A DNA stretch of 64,000 bases from Struthio camelus (GCF_040807025.1 NC_090981.1:4910501-4974500), one strand, 5' to 3'. Positions 1 through 13,194 are shown, counted from the first letter of the stretch. The notes: a model not told the origin generated them from the sequence alone. Numbers and translations: made by a program.

Positions 1-1885
1 CATATCTTTAAAAGGTAAAATGTTTCTAATTTTTCTTACTGAAAAGGAAAATCCAGTAATGCAGTTCTCTTTCATCATTCCTTTAAGTCAATGATAGACA
101 CTGGTAATCACCATACAATCTGGTATAAGAAATTGGAATAGAGTGTTTTGATTGCTGAATTCAACATTGAAATGACCGGTCTTAAATTAGCAATTCTGGC
201 CTCAGAACGATTCAAGACCAAACAAACAAAAAGATAAAACCAATTTGAGATTGGAGTAGTTAGCACTGACAAATCCAGGATATTCCTAGATAAGCTGCAC
301 AATACAAAGGGGGGAGGAAGGAATGCACTGAAATGCAGGAATGAGAATCTGTCTTGCAGCTCAAAATAATGAGAAACAAAGATAATGGAGAACCTATTCT
401 GCCTTTTACGCTATTTGCCCAGCACAAAAACAAGTAGACACTCTCAGTAAATACTTGTTTGACTCAAAGGGATGATGCTGAGCAAGCTTTATCCTTAAAG
501 CTCTTTGGGCATATATATGCATTGTATGTATGCACTCTAAGAAAAAAATACACATTCTGGACATCAAAACCATCATAAATCCACCCTGAGGCCCTTCCAT
601 ATCATAGAAATGAAGATATTTGGCTATTTATACTCCCAGATTTGATGTTACTATTAATGTCCAAAGTATGAACATTTTTGCTTGTTAGTCATTACTTTTC
701 CTCTCATATCAACATATGAATCCAGAATCATACTTTCAGCTGGGTTCAATATAGAGTGATTTTTATGCCTTCAATCTCAATAACAAGAAGCTGTAAATTT
801 TCTCTCATGTCTTTGGTGCCTCTGTACTTGCATGTTATAAATTGGGAAATATAGAGGTTTGCCTGAAGTATATTTTCTTGTTTTCAATCACAGAAAGTTT
901 CTATAATTCATAAAAGGTTAAAAATAGAAAAGCAGTAACTATTAAGGAATACACAGATGCAACAATTTGTGATATTTGATCAAAAAAACACTGTAGCGTG
1001 TAACTAACAATCATGAAACAACAGGATTTGGGTTGTTTACTTTATGCCAAAGTAGTTTTTACATAATAAGTGCTTTTTATGTAGTAAGAAGCAAAATTAG
1101 TTTGTTTGAAATGCCAGGAAGAAAATGAAAACAATAAATTTCATATTCCACAGAATGAAACATTGGAAGGAAATATACACTGTTTTTACAGCATCAGGCT
1201 TCAGAAAGAGATCATTTGACATTTAGGGTAGATTCTATGGAATTAATTAATGGTTCCAATTTAATTAGAAGAGCACCATACACTGCTCAAAGTATATTAT
1301 GAAATTCACCTGTGCAAGTGAACAATGGTAGAAGTGGCTCATTTCTATTCATAGCTCTGCATAAAAAAACAACTTTTTTATTTGGCTTACACTTCATTGA
1401 AAGTACTACAATACTAATTTTGTTTATTTCTCTCTCAACCGCATATTTGGCGAGACACTATTTCACCATATTCCAATCCAAACATGAAGCCCTCCTACTA
1501 ATACAAGAAAATTGAAAAAAAACTGTAATGTTTAGCTAGTTCGTATTTCTTCTCTCATAGGTCCAATATTATAAAACAAAACCAGGAATATTAACATCCA
1601 TCACAGTCAGTCTTAAAAGTAAAACAAAATAACAAACAACATTACAAGAATTGACTTTTCCTCCATCCTCCTTTCAAGATTTTTTTCTCCCGAGTAACAT
1701 ATCAGTAATAAAGGAAACTACTTCTACAGTAATGAAAAAAAATATGATCTGTATGGCTTTAAGCAAATAATAATGCTTTTAAGTTCTTACAAACAACTTA
1801 AAAGTCGCATCTTGTTTCAGTGATAGGGCACTCATTTTTTGACCCAGAGCATTTTAAAAATACTTATTAATACTAAAGACTTCAC

Positions 1886-2050
1886 TTACAAATGAAATAC
1901 CAGAGATGCACTGTTTGCTGCATCAAAATCAAATTCTCTAATAAGAAAGGTTTGAAATAAAGGATTAATAAGCAAACTTTTACTACTACTACTGGAAAAA
2001 TCCCTCTTTGAAATTTTCTCATACATTTCAAATATATTGTCACCTATATA
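1886..2050 (-). other. Unidentified exon-like segment D
   Basis: Minus-strand open segment after atatag, reading NIFEMYEKISKRDFSSSSSK and IREFDFDAANSASLVFH, ending at a donor-like CATTT before gtaagt. It may belong with segments A-C to one unknown minus-strand gene, or be chance. Confidence 0.28.
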
Positions 2051-3187
2051 CCAACATTTAAACACTGCCCCATGAGTTAGTCTCTTATGAATTAGCATGC
2101 TTACCTTTTTTATCCCCATGTTTAACGAATACATTTCAAGTAGCCTTCAGCCACAGACCGAGATTTCCATCCAACACACAATCAGATAAAGCTTGCTTTC
2201 TAATTATAACTAATGGAAACAGTGCTAAGAAGTAGCGACAACAAATTTACATGTGTTTAAATTGATAGCTTTGGGAGCAGAGGAAAAAGGGATAAACAGA
2301 GATGAACCAAGAACTCCAACAAAATGTTTTTACTTGAATTATGCTGAAGACCTTGTGTTACCTTAAAATCAGGAACTTATGACCTGATCTGCCTTTATTT
2401 ATCATGGTAAGGAAATGATTAACATTCATGCGCCACTGCTTGAATTTTCAGTAGCAGTTCAGAATAAAAGCATACACAAAACATTTTCCAGATTCACAGA
2501 AGTTTACTGTGTACGTGCATTGCCACCTAGAGAGTCAAGGTTATAACTGCAGGTATGGAAATAGCTAATATTCTTGGGTTGGCTTAATTATTTTAAAATG
2601 CTTTATTGAACATAAGCTTTGCTATACCAAACAAGTAATCCATGCAGCCTAATGTCTCCTACAGCAGCTATCATCAGATACTTCCAGAAAAATACATGCA
2701 AACCCTCACAATGAATCTGCCATAAGCAGAACTAGCTTTCTAGTGCAGGACAGTTATTATTTCTGGAGCTACTTAAAAACATGTATTTGCACTCTCGTAT
2801 TTTTTATTTTAAGGGACCTGTGGATTTTCCAACCAGCCATATAAATAGATGCATACTTTTTAATGTCTATTAAATTCTTGGCCTTGCCAACAGGAAAAAA
2901 CATCAAGCAACAACTGCCAAAACAGCAAGAAACCTAGTAAAATTACTGTCCATCAACATATTCAAATTATTGTAAGCATTGCTGTGCCAAAGATGGAGCC
3001 AGCCCTGAAAATACTACAACGTGATACTGTTCGGATGGCCCACTATACCTGTGATCATTTGCTGTCCCTCTTATTCATCACCATCTAGCTTCCACTCCCC
3101 CCCCCCAACCTTCTTTCTAGCAAGGTCCACTTACCCAAGACTTGGTCATTAATACAACACATCTTTGGTAGCAGTTCTTCACTCACC

Positions 3188-3262
3188 TGATTAGGAACGA
3201 GCCTGATAGATAAGCCTCCAGAAGGAGATTCAATGGAACCATGAACACAGTACAGATCTAGT
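3188..3262 (-). other. Unidentified exon-like segment C
   Basis: Minus strand, weak acceptor gttactag, reads LYCVHGSIESPSGGLSIRLV then PNQ before a strong donor gtgagt. A second donor (TTGG before gtaagt) lies 55-60 nt further and the frame stays open to it. Not recognised; does not join to segment B in frame without an intervening exon. Confidence 0.3.
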
Positions 3263-4869
3263 AACAAACCAGCCCTTTTAAAATAGGCCTTGAGGTTACA
3301 ATGAGAAGCAAAATGTACATAGGCAAATGCACTGGTATTATTACTTGGCTGTTTAAATAGACTCTGAAATAATCTTCCACTTCAGCAACGTACCCACTTC
3401 TCATCAGTCTTCTCATACCCTAATTGTGCTACTTACACATGCAATGTCCTCATCAACTTGGGTCACCTCTGGACAATCTGTGGTTGAGTCTTTTTTTTTC
3501 TCCCCCCTCCAGACTTTGTGAACATCAGTCATATGCACTTGTCATTTGACTAGTTTGTCACATTTTTCACAATGGCAAAATAAAAACAGACAGCAAGGAC
3601 AAACAAGCACCATCATACAAAGTACCCAAGACAACAATTTCAGAAATGTGCACCAAACCAGATATAGGTGAATTTGCAAGCCTCAGTGCAGCAAAGGACA
3701 CTCCATTCTAAGGTCTCTAAGCAAGAGCAGTGTCCAGACTGGCTCGACCTCCGATGGAAATCTTTTGACACTGAATGAACTGAAGCAATGGACATACAAC
3801 ACATCCCACAAAAACAATCAGAACAAAATGATGTACCAGCAATAGTTCTTTTTTATTATGTTTAATAACCTCCTTTTTCTCCCCCCCCCCCCCCCAAGGA
3901 ACACAAATTTTTCATCTGAGTGACATGGCCGATTTCCTTACTCTTAATTTTGATAGGGGTTCTTCCTTTTAGAAAGGAAAATTTTACAGAAAAGCAAATT
4001 GCCAGTTACCTAGAGAGACTATAAATTACATTTTTCTGAATGTTTATTTCAAATGAAGATTGTCACCTAAAAAAAGCGCTACCAAAAAGTTGGTAGACAC
4101 TACACCTGCTCACAAGTTGTCTCAGAATTTCTTTGTGCTGATATTTTATTATTTTAAAAAAACATTTTCTGCTCATTGGATATAGCCAGAGGGATAGTTT
4201 ACTCAGAGCCAAAAATAGCACACACATGCAAATTAAAACATCTTTAGTTTACTTATAATTTATGTACAGCACTTGAGCTCTAGCTCTTTGAGAAAACAAA
4301 GCCAGAAGTCAAGACCAGCATTCTCATAGCCCAGAGTGACACAGAGCATGTGGAGATACCACACTTAGAGCAAAGACATTACTTGATCATGCTTTGGGAT
4401 GGTTCTAATACAAAGTTTATGTACTCTATCAACACCCGCTTACCTTTACCTTGCCCAGCCTTTTATATTACCCAAACTCTCACACTCATTTCAAAAGGTT
4501 TTCCAAAGCTTTTAAATTTGCTACTATTTGCAAATAGATGAATGGAAAAAATGAATCACCTCAGCATATACTCCAAAAGCAAAAGTAACATTCCACCCCA
4601 TAACCCAGGCTCCAGGACTGGAACAAGGCACAAGGAAAGTGTTTGCCTAGAGCATAATTGCACATAAAGTGAATATATGCTCTAAACCAACGGTGAAGCC
4701 TTTACATTTTTAAAGGGCTTATTTATTTTGTTATAAAAGAATATTTAAGAAAGACTAGCAAAAATTTTCTTTGATAAGTGTCCAGTAACTATGGAAAGGA
4801 GAAAGATTTTTGACACTAGAATGCAGCCTACCACCTCGATGGACTTTCTGTATAAGCACCACCAAGCAG

Positions 4870-6446
4870 ATCACAGAATCACAAAACGGTTGAAGTTGGA
4901 AGGGACCTCTGGAGATCATCTAGTCCAACCCCCCTGCTCAAGCAGGGTCACCTAGAGCACATTGCCCAGGATCGCGTCCAGACAGGTTTTGAATATCTCC
5001 AGGGAAGGAGACTCCACAACCTCTCTGGGCAACCTGTGCCAGTGCTCTGTCACCCTCACAGTCAAGAAGATTTTCCTCATGCTCAGGTGGACCTTCCTGT
5101 GCTTCAGTTTGTGCCTGTTGCCTCTCGTCCTGTTGCTGGGCACCACAGAGAAGAGTCTGGCCCCATCCTCTGGACACCCTCCCTTCAGATACTTGTATGC
5201 ATTGAGCAGATCCCCCCTCAGTCTTCTCTTCTCCAGGCTGAACAGGCCCAGCTCCCTCAGCCTTTCCTCATAGGAGAGATGCTCCAGTCCCCTCATCATC
5301 TTCATAGCCCTCCACTGGACTCTCTCCAGGAGCTCCATGTCTCTCTTGCACTGGGGAGCCCAGATCTGGACACAGGACTCCAGGTGGGGCCTCCCCAGGG
5401 CTGAGTAGAGGGGCAGGATCACCTCCCTCCACCTGCTGGCAACACTCTGCCTCATGCACCCCAGGATACCCTTGGCCTTCTTGGCCCCAAGGGCACACTG
5501 CTGGCTCATGGTCAACTTGTTGTCCACCAGGACTCCCAGGTCCTTCTCTGCAGAGCTGCTCTCCAGCAGGTCAGCCCCCAGCCTGTCCTGGGGCATGGGG
5601 TTATTCCTCCCCAGGTGCAGGACCCTGCACTTGCCTTGGTTGAACTGCAGGAGGTTCCTCTCCGCCCAGCTCTCCAGCCTGTCCAGGTCCCTCTGAATGG
5701 CAGCACAGTCTTCTGGTGTGTTAGCCTCTCCCCCCAGTTTAGTATCATCAGCAAACTTGCTGAGGGTGCACTCTGTCCCTTCCTCCAGGTCACTGAGGAA
5801 TACATTGAACAAGACCGGACCCAGGACTGACCCCTGGGGGGATACCACTAGCCACAGGCCTCCAACTAGACTCTGCGCCACTGACCACAACCCTCTGAGC
5901 CCTGCCATCCAGCCAGGTCTCAATCCACCTCACTGTCCACTCCTCCAACCCACACTTCCTGAGCTTGCCTAGGAGGATGTGATGGGAGACAGTGTCAAAA
6001 GCCTTGCTGAAGTCCAGGGAGACAACATCCACTGCTCTCCCCTCATCTCCCCAGCCAGTCATTCCATCATAGAAGGCTATCAGATTGGTCAAGCATGATT
6101 TCCCCTTGGTGACTCCATGCTGACTACTCCTGATCACCTTCCTGTCCTCCACATGCTTAGTGAGGACCTCCAGGAGGAGCTGTTCCATCACCTTTCCAGG
6201 GATGGAGGTGAGGCTGACTGGCCTGTAGTTCCCTGGCTCCCCCTTCTTGCCCTTTTTGAAGGCTGGAGTGACCTTGGCTTTCTTCCAGCCCTCAGGCACC
6301 TCTCCTGTTCTCCAGGACCTTTCCAGGATGATGGAGAGTGGCCTAGCGATAACATCCGCCAGCTCCCTCAGCACTCGTGGGTGCATCCCATCAGGATCCA
6401 TGGACTTGTGGGTGTCAAGTTTGCCTAAGCGATCTCTAACCTGATC
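4870..6446 (-). mobile_element. CR1 LINE, 5'-truncated
   Basis: The 3' part of a CR1 retrotransposon on the minus strand. The RT frame is visible from about 6401 to 4952: [35 protein letters not shown], the catalytic FADDTKLGG and a C-terminal [20 protein letters not shown]. The frame is broken near 5850 (PPG, then a shift) so no full RT is encoded. The 3' end shows the CR1 ATTCTGTG-type tail at 4870-4890. The 5' truncation at about 6446 is the usual result of incomplete reverse transcription. It is very similar to the 3' part of the CR1 at 59 kb. Confidence 0.95.
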
Positions 6447-6791
6447 TTAATTATGAAAATGTATCTGGTGATACATTGGATGGTGTGAAATCTAAAAATA
6501 CTGCAAATACAGGAGTGAGATGTGACTGCACAGAAGTCATCAAATGCAGTAAATTAGTTAGGGTAAAAAAAGAAAAGAAAAAAAAAAAATGTTTTTCCTC
6601 ACTAGTTTAGTTATAATAAACATGTAAGAGTGAATGTATTCTTAACCAGAAAATTAGTTTGTTTTTAAAAACCAGAGTATCTCTTAAAAACAATTTGATA
6701 TACTTGGACTTGCATACCTAAAATATAAGAATGAGCAAAATAGAGGTTTTAAATATATACGTCAATATTCTGATAGCAGTTAGAAGCCTAC

Positions 6792-6849
6792 CTGAACAAG
6801 CAGCATGAAATGCTTGAGTCACTAAGCCGCTTCCCTTCTTCTGCAAGCT
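6792..6849 (-). other. Unidentified exon-like segment B
   Basis: 58 nt between gtcttttag and a CAG donor followed by gtaggc. Joined to segment A it reads ELAEEGKRLSDSSISCCLF and leaves 2 nt. Good splice consensus, no recognised family. Confidence 0.3.
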
Positions 6850-7435
6850 CTAAAAGACCCACACAATCTAAAGCAATCAAAGTAAAACTACAGATGAAAA
6901 CTGAAAAGAGTTTCCAAATGCTTACTAACAGGGTTGACAAACTGACATTTTAAGCAAAAAGACCTAATAACATGACAAAGTTACAGAAGCAGCAGTCTTA
7001 AGAGACAAAGTCAGGAAATTCTGTAGCAATAGTGCCAAAATGTTCAAATACACAAAGACAGAACTTTTAAATAATGTATTTGTTAAAGAACAATAAATTC
7101 AGAAGTTGACTTATTCAGAGATGATCCCAGCAAAAATCCCAGAAACATTCACTATACTTAAATACAAGTCACATTTGCAAGGTCTGATAGTCTGCCAATA
7201 CAATTTTAAATTTCAGTCTATTATTGAAGACAAGTATTTGTAAAATAAATTTTAAAAAAAGCATTAAGTTCATAATTCACAACAAAAATCCACTAATTCA
7301 GTGAACTTGTGTAAAAAACAAAAACCTGCAAGATCTATAGTCTCTGCAAAAACTAGACCTCAGTCAGTTAAGTTTGAAAAAGCATACATGATAATTTTAC
7401 ACTGCACTAACTTTTCTTGACAGCTTTGCACACAC

Positions 7436-7560
7436 CTGCCATTTCAACATCACTAATTGGTTCAGAGCTAATGCCACAAAGAATAGGAATAGTATTAACT
7501 TGAGAATGGACCAAAACCCCAAAAGCTAGCCGCCCATTGCTTTGGGTGATCATTAGGAGA
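7436..7560 (-). other. Unidentified exon-like segment A
   Basis: Minus-strand open segment between a pyrimidine-rich acceptor (ttcacag) and a donor (GGCAG before gtgtgt). Reads LLMITQSNGRLAFGVLVHSQ then VNTIPILCGISSEPISDVEM, protein-like in composition. It ends in phase 1, which joins without a stop to segment B at 6849. I do not recognise the protein. Confidence 0.35.
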
Positions 7561-7751
7561 CTGTGAAGCAACTTTTGGAACAGCAACAGCTTGTACAAGA
7601 AAACAATCCCTTTTCCTTCCCCCTCCCCACCACAGTTATTTTTGGTTTGCACAGAAAAGGGAATGTTTGATTTCATTTTGGTGGGCTCTTATTTTTTTAG
7701 TTTAGCTATTAAAGGGAAAAAATGCATTACTGCAGTTTTGGGGTATGTGCG

Positions 7752-8387
7752 CATGATGGTGTGCTCCTCCCTGCCCCCAACCTGACCTCTCCATAAACAG
7801 CACACGGGCAGGGGCTAACTGAGCATGCGCCAACTAAAATCCATCTAGCATGCAAATATGACTATGAGTTAATCATCTTACCCCATAAACAGAGGGCAGC
7901 CCAGAGTCCATTGAGCTCTCCTGCATGGCAGCAGGCTGCGTGGCAGCAGGGACGCCTCTCAAGGTTACTCCTCGAGGTCGAGAGATTCCTTACCCGTGAC
8001 AGATCCTCGGTAAGTGACTAATAGCGCACTGAAATCTTGCGAACAGAGTTACATCTCTGATTGTGCATATAATTCTTAGACGTAAACTGTTGACCAAGTC
8101 TGGGACTAAGATTGGATCCAGCCACACCTAGACTCCTCTGAGGAGGAGGTTGAAAAGCAAGGGTGTCCATTCTGGACCTCACAACTCAATGGGAGGGTCT
8201 CCTTGGCACTTTTGTCTGACCCTACCCTCCACGCAGTAAATAACAGAGTAAATCTTGCCATCGACCCTTGTTAAATCACTGTCTTATTTACGATTGAATT
8301 TTGTTAAATCATTATCTTACCTCAATAAAACATATTGTTGCTTCTCTCTTATGAGTGAAGCGCATCACTCCTCACCTATCTGCGACA
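7752..8387 (+). mobile_element. Solo LTR of an endogenous retrovirus, about 636 bp
   Basis: Segment ending ...CTGCGACA with an AATAAA at 8324-8329 about 60 bp before its end, typical of an R-U5 region. It is flanked by GTGCG at 7747-7751 and 8388-8392, a possible 5-bp target duplication. The left end reads CATGATGG, so the true TG start may be at 7754 and the boundary is approximate. It lies just downstream of C9orf40 in the opposite orientation. No internal viral genes are seen. Confidence 0.65.
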
Positions 8388-8392
8388 GTGCG

Positions 8393-8809
8393 TTTTAAAA
8401 TAAATCCACATGATAAAAATTTCACTTTCATGTACTGCAATTAAAACTTTTAGATAGGCAGAATGATTTTCCATTTCTTTCCCATATGTTACATATCAAG
8501 CTGTTTCTTATAATAGCATCCAGAAGTTACGATTTTCTGTAGTTTTCTTTTAGTTTGTCTCCATGTTTTCAAGCATTCTTGCTAGACAAGCATAGCCGCC
8601 TCCTCCTCACTGGATAGATTAATTTACCTCTCCAGACAGCTTACTGGTAAGTATCTAAGAGTGATTCTTCCATCAACTTAGACAATTCAATCTTGCTTTT
8701 GCAGATTGACATAACACTGTTTCTTCAAGAAGTCAGGAGCATGCCAATTTTTCTCCCAGGTAGAAAAACTTGCTTCCTGCAAGTAGATGTACAGCTATGA
8801 AATAATTGA
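8393..8809 (-). other. Probable C9orf40 3' UTR
   Basis: Directly downstream of the TGA at 8810. No clear AATAAA on the minus strand was found before the solo LTR, so the 3' end is unknown. Confidence 0.4.
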
Positions 8810-8965
8810 TCAGGTCTCCATTTCAGTCTCCACGGTATCAGCCCTTGAAGGAGTTTTAGTTTCTGGTACAGTCTCTCCATCTAGATCCCGAATGTCAGAC
8901 AAATCAAGAGTAGGCAATGGTGCTCTCCAATACAGGAATGAGTTATATTGACAAAATTCTTCTTG
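8810..8965 (-). CDS. C9orf40: C9orf40 coding exon 2 with stop
   Basis: 51 codons plus TGA at 8812-8810. The acceptor is a T-rich tract ending in aaag just before CAA GAA GAA. It encodes the most conserved part of the protein (QYNSFLYWR and PLPTLDLSDI). Confidence 0.87.
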   Translation of the reverse strand, partial: QEEFCQYNSFLYWRAPLPTLDLSDIRDLDGETVPETKTPSRADTVETEMET

Positions 8966-11900
8966 CTTTAAAGAGCGACAAACAAAAACAGCAACATTAA
9001 CGTATAACACAGCAGTAGAAGAAAAAAAAATAAAAAAGCTTTTACAAAAGAAGCTGAGCCGAGGAAGAGTTACTCTACCGTTCTATATGGATGGGTCTTA
9101 TAATTTTATAAGGAAAAATATGAAGTATTTCTAAGGAAAACATCACAGAAAATCTCAACCAAATCATAGTCTACTTTTATCATTTCAAATAATTTTACAA
9201 AGGACTACTGTATCACCTCTGGGAAATACTAACAACTCCACCAATTTGTTCCGCTTGGAGTATTTGCAGGGAACAAGACTGAAAAACTTGTGCAATTCTT
9301 TTTGTACTTTGCATACGTAAAAATTGTTCACTGCCTTTTCTTCTCACAATGCTATATGAATGTCATACACATTTAGAAGCTTGTATTCAGAAAAACATAT
9401 TTAACTATTTTGCATCTACTTAAAGAATGGTATTTGCAGAAGTAAAGCACTAGTGAGGGTTTCTACCACATTGCATTTCTTCTTTTCTTTATCTTCATTT
9501 TGTACTTGAGTATAAAAAAGAATAATCAACATTTATTTTTGGAACAGGGAGGGGAAGCTTAAGACAAGATAAGTTGTATAGGAAAAAGTGGGAGGAACAT
9601 GTATTTATCTACTAGCTTACTCTGCAGGTATATGCCACCACAAAACTTTTTTTTCCTTGTCCATTAGAAAATACGCTGTCTGCTTATAATCTTATGTCAT
9701 TACTAAAATAAGAAACAAAGTTTCTAGAATGGGTTGCCAATCCATGCATGTTTCTATGGAAGTGATGAACATAAGAAGCGAGCAAAGAAATTCTCAAGTC
9801 ATTCCTTAGGTCTTGAGCATGTACTTTGTTTACTACATAGAAACAATGAGTACTGCCACATACCTAAAATAATGCATTTCCAGTATATATTGGTTTGTAT
9901 TTTTTCTAACATGTGATTAGAATTTTTAAACATTTTACTTTAATGACTCAGTTCAAACAGATTTTGAAAAAAAGTATTTTTAACTACTAAACTGGTATAA
10001 CCAAGTTTCTGTATGGCTCGAACAAATTCACGATCTGTCTGCTGGCTTTGTAACAGAATAATAAAAACTAGTGTCCAGAAAATCCCAGTAAGTATTGACA
10101 CTAAAGCCTCTCAGACACTGGAATAACATGATGCGTTTTTTAAAATTAGATTTACTGTATGCTCCATATAAAAATAATTTGTCTATTTATTACAACACAA
10201 ACTTCTTGTGGATTAGTTTGTTGTACCAGGTTACTTGTGTTTACTATCAAAACCTGCATTATTCAAAATCTGTGATAATTAAAACAAGGATAAAAGGTGA
10301 GGACATTTTATGATTGTTGTGTGCCTGTAGAGTACTACTGATGCATCTATTTGCTCACTAGGAAGAGATTATCTTCAAGGAAGTTTAAAGAAACAAAGTT
10401 CCTATTAGTTGGGATTGGGACCAAAAGCAGTGAAGTAATGGAGTGCCACAGAAACAGGATTGGTTATATGGAAACTGGAAGAAAACCAAAATACAAGTAG
10501 CTGCATAAATATTCTTGTAAATAGAGATTTCTGTACTGCACAATATTAACAACAAACAATAAACAACATGTGAAAGAACAATGTAAGATTACCTAGTCCA
10601 CATTACTACCTAGGCAGAATCACTGTACTGTACTGGGCAGGTGGCCAACAACAATCTCCAACAATTGAGTTTCAGAACCTGTCAGCACATAGCTATCCTT
10701 ACACATTGTCCTCATGTTTACCTGAATTCCCCTTCTTATAATTTAATAAAAAGTTGCTGCTCACACTGTGAAAGCTAGACACTTAAAGTCAGAATACCAT
10801 TATGCTAGGTGCTTTGTACGCACCAAGGAAACGACAGCATTCTTGTTTCAAAGAGATTATAATCTAAAGTGTGCATATTTTTGCAGTTGCAAGGTTTTAA
10901 TTTCAGGTTCAGATTATATATTGGATTAATCTGAAGAGCATTCAAGTTTTCAGAGCAGCAGTATTTCAGTTTATTTGCATCTTCCAGAAAGATTCAGTGT
11001 AAAAATGAGCAAAATCAAGCAGTGCAAAAGACAGAAGCAAACACTCAACTTTAATACATAAAATTAATAACAAAGCACCAAATATTCCCATTGAGCTAAA
11101 CATCTTTCAAAACAGGTTTTGAGAAGAAATGCTAGCTATGTAGGTTATATTCAACAAGCTCAGTTAAAGCTCAGTTTCTATAGATGAAGTTGTTTTATTT
11201 TAAGGAGTTAAATTTCCTAACTCTAGTTGCAAAGGTATGCTTGCAAATGTAACTCAAATAATGTTTCTTTTTTGGTGAACTGCTGTATTATTGGAATTGC
11301 TCATAACTTTACTGAACAACAGTAAGAAATTAACATTTCCTGATCATGCTTATTACTGTAACAAATTTTGCCATAAGCCACAAAACAGCAAATAATGTCA
11401 ACCTAAGAGGTGTAAAAGTTATCATCAAAAACATTTGTATGTTTTAAATTTTTCACAAGGACAGGTAGGACACACAGAAGATGAAAGAAAAACCTCTTCT
11501 CCTAACATTAACCAAGCTTTATTTTAAAGTGGAAATATTTTTATACAGTATTGTACTTAGGGAAACAAACTGTTTAAAAATATAGTCCCACAAAAAATAT
11601 TTTATATAGGGAAATATGCAACTATATATAAAACCTTCCTATGGAATTATTTCAGAAAGTACTCTCTTTCACTCTTCACTGGGTAGGAATCCAGGGGGCT
11701 TACTGCCTCCCCTACCACAACTAAATAATAATAACCCTAGGGATAAGTAAAGAATTCAGCACCATATTTGCAATGGAATAAAATTGTTCTGTAGAGTTTG
11801 GCTCAATTTGTCACCAAAAAAATTCAAAAGTAGCCTGTTCTCTCTTCCAAAGGATGCATTGTTTTCCCAGTGCATACAGAATTTTTTCCTCAATTCATTT

Positions 11901-13194
11901 GTGCCTTAATTCCATTAATAATCAGCAAAAAAAAAAAAAAAAAGAGCCTGAGAAAGGTAAGCCACAAATTTGTTTACAGATCATAAATAAGCACTATACT
12001 ATCAAAGGACTATTTTTTTCAAAGCTAGAGACTAAAACTAGAGTTCATAGTTCATCTGACCTGATTAGAGTCCCTGGCTTTTACAACTCACTGTATCAAA
12101 TCCTTTACTTTTAGTTAAAGGATCCAAGTGGGAGAAAAAGTGAGTTTACATGTATATCAAACTTCTATGTAGGTATGAAATTTAACTTAGCATTTTACTT
12201 TTGCAAAACTAAAACTTTCTTGGCACCGCTATTTTGTTTTCTGACCCATTATGTAAAATAGGGTCAAGGCCAGGGAGCTCGTACACTGTTTCGAGTTAAT
12301 CAGAAACGAAGAATCAACTGTGCATTACAGTACCTCCTAATGATTAAATGACCCATCTTCTTCCCCTAACCATCCTCTTCACTAGACCTTTTGTTTAATC
12401 AGAGCTCCAGCATTGTTACTAATTACTCATCTCAAACAAAACGTAAAGGGAGAAAGCTATCCCGCATCATCAGCCTCGCCTTCAACCTCCAACAACAGAG
12501 ACACAACCAACACGAACTGTTTAAACTCCCACCAACAACTGGACGGGGGTGCGGCTGAGGAGAGACTAAACTAAGATAGCCTCCAGACAGGCTACTTCCC
12601 TTCAATTTTTCCTACCGAGAAAAAAAAATAAAAGCGGCTAAACACGTTAGATCGTTTGCACGATGACTAGAAAAGCGCTAAGGAGGCCTACAGCGGTCAC
12701 ATAGGGGCCACAGCAGGGCCTCCCCAAGAGCAGGCCCCCCGGAGTCGGACGGGGGAGGCCCCTCAGCCCGACGGGCCCCCCAGGTGAAGGCGAACCTCGT
12801 CCGTTACCGCGCCGAGGTTGCATCCCCTCACCAGCCCGCCTCCAACACCACGCTGCCCCAGCTGTCCTTTTACCTCGGCTGCTGCCCGCTCCTTGCTGCG
12901 GCCCCCAGCGCCTCCCGGCGCCGCCCACTCACCCTGCGGCGCCGCCAGCCCCCCGCGGCGCCACCGGCCCGCCGCCTCGCTCTGCTCCGCCCAGGGACTG
13001 CCGCTACACAACCTAGGCCGCTTCCCCGGCGGCGCTTCAGTCTCCTCCAGCTTCCACTTCAGGGCGGCGCTCACCGCCTCAGCCCGGGGGCGTCGCTCAG
13101 GCGCGGGGGCGCGGGGCGATAGCAGCAGCGGTTCGGGCAGGTAGCGTTTGAAAGGCACGTGACACACCAACGGCTCCACACGCCGCTTAGCCAT
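8810..13194 (-). CDS. C9orf40: C9orf40 homologue, two coding exons (about 158 aa)
   Basis: Spliced gene read right to left: exon 1 at 13194-12874, intron of about 3.9 kb, exon 2 at 8965-8810. The start is the ATG at 13194 with a good context (ATGG); the protein opens MAKRRVEPLVCHVPFKR, close to the MAKRR...HVPWKR opening I know from human C9orf40. The C-terminal exon has EEFCQYNSFLYWR, PLPTLDLSDIRDL and a Glu/Thr-rich tail, matching the human C-terminal block (QYN-F-YWR-PLP-DL-DI-DL). The middle is Pro/Ala/Gly/Arg-rich, low complexity and poorly conserved. Predicted length is about 158 aa against about 194 in human. Its function is unknown in the family and no enzyme domain is visible. It sits directly downstream of CARNMT1 on the same strand, as in human. 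Orthology is nearly certain; the exon junction is less so, because a second donor (12940s) and a second acceptor could be used. Confidence 0.88.
8966..12873 (-). other. C9orf40 intron
   Basis: 3.9 kb, AT-rich, gtaaaa to ag. No coding or repeat family recognised; an A-run lies near 11927-11943. Confidence 0.7.

Larger units (their letters stand above)
1..4869. other. AT-rich stretch left of the first CR1
   Basis: Apart from segments C and D I see no gene. The gene expected here by synteny with human would be TRPM6 on the minus strand, but nothing matching it was recognised. A C15 run is at 3881-3895. Confidence 0.5.
6447..7746. other. Stretch between CR1 and solo LTR
   Basis: AT-rich DNA holding only the exon-like segments A and B. 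An A-rich run lies at 6568-6590. Confidence 0.5.

Noticed and set aside
4938-5972. Plus-strand and other-frame ORFs across the first CR1
   Set aside because: Shadows of the minus-strand RT; same for the plus-strand ORFs at 59140-63000.
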